Source: Rhodeus uyekii (lineage: Eukaryota > Chordata > Actinopteri > Cypriniformes > Acheilognathidae). From it: a stretch of 64,000 bases of DNA. Made by a program: the position numbers and the translations under genes. Of this stretch, positions 59,537 through 64,000 are shown piece by piece. Below the pieces are notes generated by a model. That model was not told the DNA's origin, did not search any database, and worked only from the letters and a program-made list of their open reading frames with translations. Location of the stretch: contig JAWRVZ010000025.1 in NCBI GenBank assembly GCA_037043235.1, forward strand, positions 694,501 to 758,500, in the 5' to 3' direction. How positions within the stretch are numbered: position 1 is the first letter of the stretch; each line of letters begins with the position of its first letter.

Positions 59537-59852
59537 TGACGTGAACGCATCAGCTAGACAAGTTTGTAAATGACAGTGAAGTTTATTAAAACATATCAGA
59601 GAACGGGGCTAATGAGAGAATACAGAGTGGAGAGCAGAGAATCATTTCATTATGAAAAGTAGCGCTTTTGTTTGATCGGTTAGAGAGCTGAAAAGGTTTG
59701 AAAATGACAGAAGCCCTGGCTAATGCCTGAATTGAAAGCTGCACAATCAGAGATGGAAACAGGCAACTCAACATGTTTTTCAATGTTGATTTCTAAATGA
59801 ATGTCAGAGAATGGCATAAGAATGTCCAAATTACAGTGACTTTTATATATAT

Positions 59853-59858
<6 letters not shown>

Positions 59859-59912
<54 letters not shown>
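59859..59912 (+). repeat. (AT)27 microsatellite
   Basis: Preceded by ATACACACAT. Confidence 0.95.
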
Positions 59913-59916
<4 letters not shown>

Positions 59917-60132
59917 CATTCATTTCTACAGATTTGAAGTAAAATGTGAAAATTTCAGAACCCTATAAAGGTCAGAACTTAATGAGGTTGTTAAAACTAA
60001 TTGAAATAACAAAGCGGAAAAAAAATAAAAAATTTTTTAAATAAATATTAAACAAAAATAATCTAAATTAAAACTGAAGTAAATAAAATACATAAAACAA
60101 AATGACTAAAACTTAAAAAAAATATATAAAAA

Positions 60133-60140
<8 letters not shown>

Positions 60141-60180
<40 letters not shown>
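60141..60180 (+). repeat. (AT)20 microsatellite
   Basis: Preceded by an A13 run. Confidence 0.95.
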
Positions 60181-60188
<8 letters not shown>

Positions 60189-60828
60189 TGATAATAACGG
60201 TAATTGTATATGAGTAACACTAAAATAAAGATGATGTCTATCACCAAGTTTTACTTGAGATTTAAAAAAAAGAAAATGTGTTGATGCTAAAGTGAACTCT
60301 TGACTGAAAGTGTGGATTTATCGATATGCCAATGTAAGCCCACGTGAAGTTACCAAGTCAGAATATATAAATAAAATAAACTGCAGGTTGAAGGATACAT
60401 TCATGAAGAAAGCCAAAGGTTTTTTCTGTTTATACGACACATTCACCTACTCTGTGAGTTAGTGGGTGGATATGGATGGAAATTCTTTATGTTCTGTATT
60501 CAGAGCTTTGCAGCAATATGTGAAGTTCTTTCTGATAATATGCAATACATACATGCTTGGATATGCACTTTTGACCTAACTTGCACACACACTCGTTCTT
60601 TGACTGTGTGTCCTCCATTTAGCCTTACAAAATCAAATGAACACAGAAGTGTATAAAAGCAATATGTGTTGAATTTTAACAGGGTTGGAATAACAACATC
60701 TCTGGGTGAGGCTACAGTCTGTACCACAAATCAGAAAGAATTTGCCTACTAATGCCTCAGTATTAATCAGTCAGGGAGTCTGCCATTTTAAGGGCTGTCT
60801 CAATCGCAAAATTCAACGTTTTTTAAGT

Positions 60829-61538
60829 GGAACCACCAAGTTCTCTCATTGTCTTAGCATTTTCTTATCAGTTATGTCGCATTTTCTTATCAGTTCGCCG
60901 AACCCTGATATCTCGAGCACAAAAGAGGGACAAATTTGCCACTTAACATTGATTATCTCGATCCCAGAGACTAAAGATCGTACCTAGTTCACTGCGCAAA
61001 AATCAAACCTTACAGATGCTATTTTGGAAGAGGAGGCACAGGAGTTCGCCATCACAGTCCAGGAATTCCCAGATTACATTGACGTTGTTACTCATAGAAG
61101 CTTAGAAGTATTTGTTTTCAAGCAGACTGTTAAAGTCAAAAAGCAAAAAGCATTTTAGACTTTGTAAAGAAACCATAGTAACCGCGTATACAATATATTT
61201 CTGAAATGTGTCAGAGCGAAATGATTGTGTTATGAGCGACTGTCTTTATTTGTGTTGTGACTGTGTTTACGCTGTGAATGAAACTGCGTTTGCAATGTTG
61301 GAGAATATAATTAAAGGTTTGTATCGAAAACCGAAGGTGTTTTTTATTGTATACTGGTAAATCTCTGCGGTTAGTTGGTGCACATATGTCTTTTGTTGTT
61401 AGCAAACATATACAGTGTATGTATATTTTTATAGCATGCTGATCGCTTCATCAAACAAATTGCCATATTGGCATTCGTTTATCTCAATCATCGGTTATCT
61501 CAATGCTTTTTTGCCGTCGACATAACCGGGTTCCACTG
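60829..61538. mobile_element. Tigger/pogo-like transposon remnant
   Basis: The right end reads TTATCTCAATCATCGG, then ACCGGGTTCCACTG followed by TA (61539-61540). The left side has a degraded inverse, AGTGGAACCACC. A 48-codon stretch at about 61015-61158 (DAILEEEAQEFAITVQ, VFKQTVKVKKQKAF, then TAG) may be the transposase C-terminus, but I could not confirm this. Confidence 0.5.
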
Positions 61539-64000
61539 TATTATATGTGTCCTTACGAGTGCCTAAATTCGTGTACACTATATACTGATTCACAAACCAG
61601 GGACCTATGGAGCTGATTAAGACACACCCTATACTTCCATCCAAAGTTGAGAATTTATCTTGAGCGCAAAATTGGAACATCGTCTAAAGCATTTGCAAAT
61701 AAAGCATTGTATCCGTCCTATTGGCGAGAAATATCTGTAATAAAAATGGAAGTTAATGCAATCGGCAGTACTGCAAATTTTTTAACAGACTTTGGCTAAG
61801 GCATTTCAGATTGACCAAACAAACATTTGAGAAGCTGTCCAATGAAATTAGTCTACTGGTTAGTCCAGTTACACTTTTTCTCACTGTGCTCCAGTTCCAT
61901 CAGGAAAATGCATTCCCATTGCACTGTATATATTGGCCACACGTGCCACAAGTTTGCACCTTGTTGTCCATACAAACACACCTCTCGTTCACATGATGTT
62001 TCCTTCCAGTGGAAGAAAAACTAACTTTTATTCCTTTTCACAAAACATATGGTCAGATTATCAATGAATAAGACTTATTTTTAACATTTTGATGTTTGCA
62101 TCACATGACCAGCTTCCTATGCATGGCTTTTCGGATGTAGTAATCTTGCTTGGTAGCTCACACAGAACAACACTACTCTTGGGATTAAACCTGTGAAACA
62201 CAAGTCATAGTAAAGAGTTCAATGACTTCTAGAATGGAGCTGAAAAGGCATGAATGGCTTCAGTAAATGTGTTTTGCTTTGTTAACACTATTGGTTCACT
62301 TTAGGGTAGGGTTTAGTGTAAGTGGTGCATTATTTTCAAACGCTATAGAGCATTAACCTTTTAGTTCCACTCACCAGACATTTCAACCCTAAGCAGCAGC
62401 GATACTGTGCGTACAGCAAGCAATGTAACAACATTTTTCAAGTTTGGAGCATGCATGAAGCCTAAACATGCTTTCTAAGTAGTAAGCATAGTACATTCTC
62501 ATTTTCTGGCTATCTTTCTCTGTGTGATTATGTGTGATAAACAAATACCCTGAGGTCAGCTCGCCTCTGGTCATGGACAGCTCTAGGTTTTATTGTGTAT
62601 GTGGTGTGAGTGTGTGCGTGTATGTTTGTGTGTAAGAGGGTGATTGACCGAAATTTTGGAGGTATTCTAAACTGTTCTAGGTTATCTTCAGCCTGATTCG
62701 TGTCACAACACTTCCACACAAGCCGTGTTTTCATCCAGCATTCACTCCTCTCCAAACAACCACACTGTCCCCTTCAACATTCATACAATGTCTTACAAAC
62801 CTCTCACACTAAAAGCAGCTCACTGGTCAATCGATAAAGATCTTATCAGTAAAACCCATCCATAGCGGCTTCTCTGTGAGGATGAACCATGAAGAATAGT
62901 AAATCACCAAGACATTCAGTCATTCTCTTCAAACTGGAGGTTCAGTCATGCACTGATAAATTAGCCAGACATAAAGCTTTAGCTGTTTCTCAACCCAGAA
63001 TCAAGTTCATCTGAGACACAGCGTCACCAAGATACGCCGATTCCTCAGAGACAGGACTTTCGTGGCTTTGCTTCTGATGAATGGAGCAACTAATCTGAAA
63101 CATGGGCCACAGAAGCCAAACAGTAATGACTAATTAATTGTCAAGGCAGACTGAATTTAGCTGGAAATCCAACCCAAATATACCTTAATACATTACAATA
63201 GAGAAGAAAATGGCGAGTGTCAACTAACACATGTGTTCTACACCTGTATTTAATCAAATATCTGTCTACAAAGCAGGTATCAATAGTCTATTTTCTTGTT
63301 ATTCCAAAAGAGAAACCGAAACTCAAACTGCGGATATAGAAACATTTTACCATTTTGAATATCGATTAGCATGATCACTTTTGGAATGCTCAGGTAAGAT
63401 GACTGTACAATCTTGACTTCTTTGCTCACTTTCATCAATTTTTCTTTTATTCTCGTGCACAAACTTGTTTGCTGAACAGCTCTCTTCTCTCTCTTACCAT
63501 CGGCTCAATGCCGATTCAACATGATGAATTTTCTCAACAACAAAAAAAATCTAAAAACAACAGCATCCGACTATAGCCAGCATGACAGAACATGTAAAAA
63601 AAGGACAGATCCTCACAACCGTTGACTTGGTGTGTCCCGGCCTTAAGAGCCACTCAACTTGTTGTTTCTAGATGTTAAATTGAACGTGAAAATGAGTCAA
63701 AAATACTTTTTGCTTTGTGCAATCAATATTATACACGCCTAAATAAATAAATCAAATATTAATTGTAATTCCTAAACACATAACTGCAGTCTAATGCAAC
63801 AATTTCTCAGATTAAATTTCTGTTGCGCACTGTTTGCTTACCCATCTCAGCAGGCTGTGCTGTAATATGGCGTGATTATCCCTGATCGTCAGATGGAAAA
63901 ATCGCACATAAATTTTCACTTAATTGCAGCAACGAAGGAGAGATGACAAGAGAGAGAGAAACCCGAGGGTGAAAGTGAATGGGGCGTGAGGATCCCCACA

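Overview
The window is vertebrate, almost certainly teleost and most likely cyprinid-type, nuclear DNA. It is AT-rich and has no dense gene packing. It is full of dinucleotide and tetranucleotide microsatellites, tRNA-derived SINEs, TTAA-flanked MITEs, hAT and pogo-like DNA transposons, and DIRS-type tyrosine-recombinase retrotransposons. The taxonomic call is inference from repeat style, not from a marker gene.

The only host gene I can support is dab1 (Disabled-1, the Reelin-pathway adaptor), on the minus strand. Seven consecutive coding exons were found by translating between splice sites. In transcript order they are 31756-31617, 25503-25405, 8925-8794, 7388-7269, 5913-5875, 4730-4668 and 1723-1670. 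They encode most of the PTB/PID domain and then the phosphotyrosine cluster (mammalian Y185, Y198, Y220, Y232). Every exon has an AG acceptor and a GT donor, and every junction from the second exon on is phase 0. The start-codon exon (upstream, beyond 64000) and the proline/serine-rich C-terminal exons (below position 1) are outside the window. Nearly all the rest is intron: about 16.5 kb between exons at 8.9 and 25.4 kb, about 6.1 kb between 25.5 and 31.6 kb, and at least 32 kb upstream of 31757.

Repeat layout: 9.3-10.6 kb holds a 978-bp pogo-like element with TA duplications, lying between two diverged direct repeats. 18.7-19.1 kb and 20.6-21.1 kb hold MITEs. 22.1-23.4 kb is an old, internally deleted DIRS copy. 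26.8 kb is a 66-bp mini pogo-like element. 28.07-29.01 kb is a hAT-like element with a perfect 8-bp duplication; it carries a second element that in turn contains a decayed tRNA-Ser. SINEs lie at 32.4, 35.0 and 49.3 kb. 57.1 kb holds a pogo-like end, and 60.8-61.5 kb a Tigger-like remnant.

The most striking structure is 44232-48821, an end-to-end DIRS-like retrotransposon. It has perfectly identical 157-bp inverted terminal repeats, an internal complementary region that matches the joined outer ends, and gag, RT/RNase H and tyrosine-recombinase regions that are all interrupted. Its gag frame is broken by an 83-bp tRNA-like insert flanked by a 6-bp duplication. The DIRS element itself sits in the end of a pogo-like transposon, giving three levels of nesting inside a dab1 intron. 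I found no CRISPR, operon, rRNA or functional tRNA gene, and no evidence for a new protein system.
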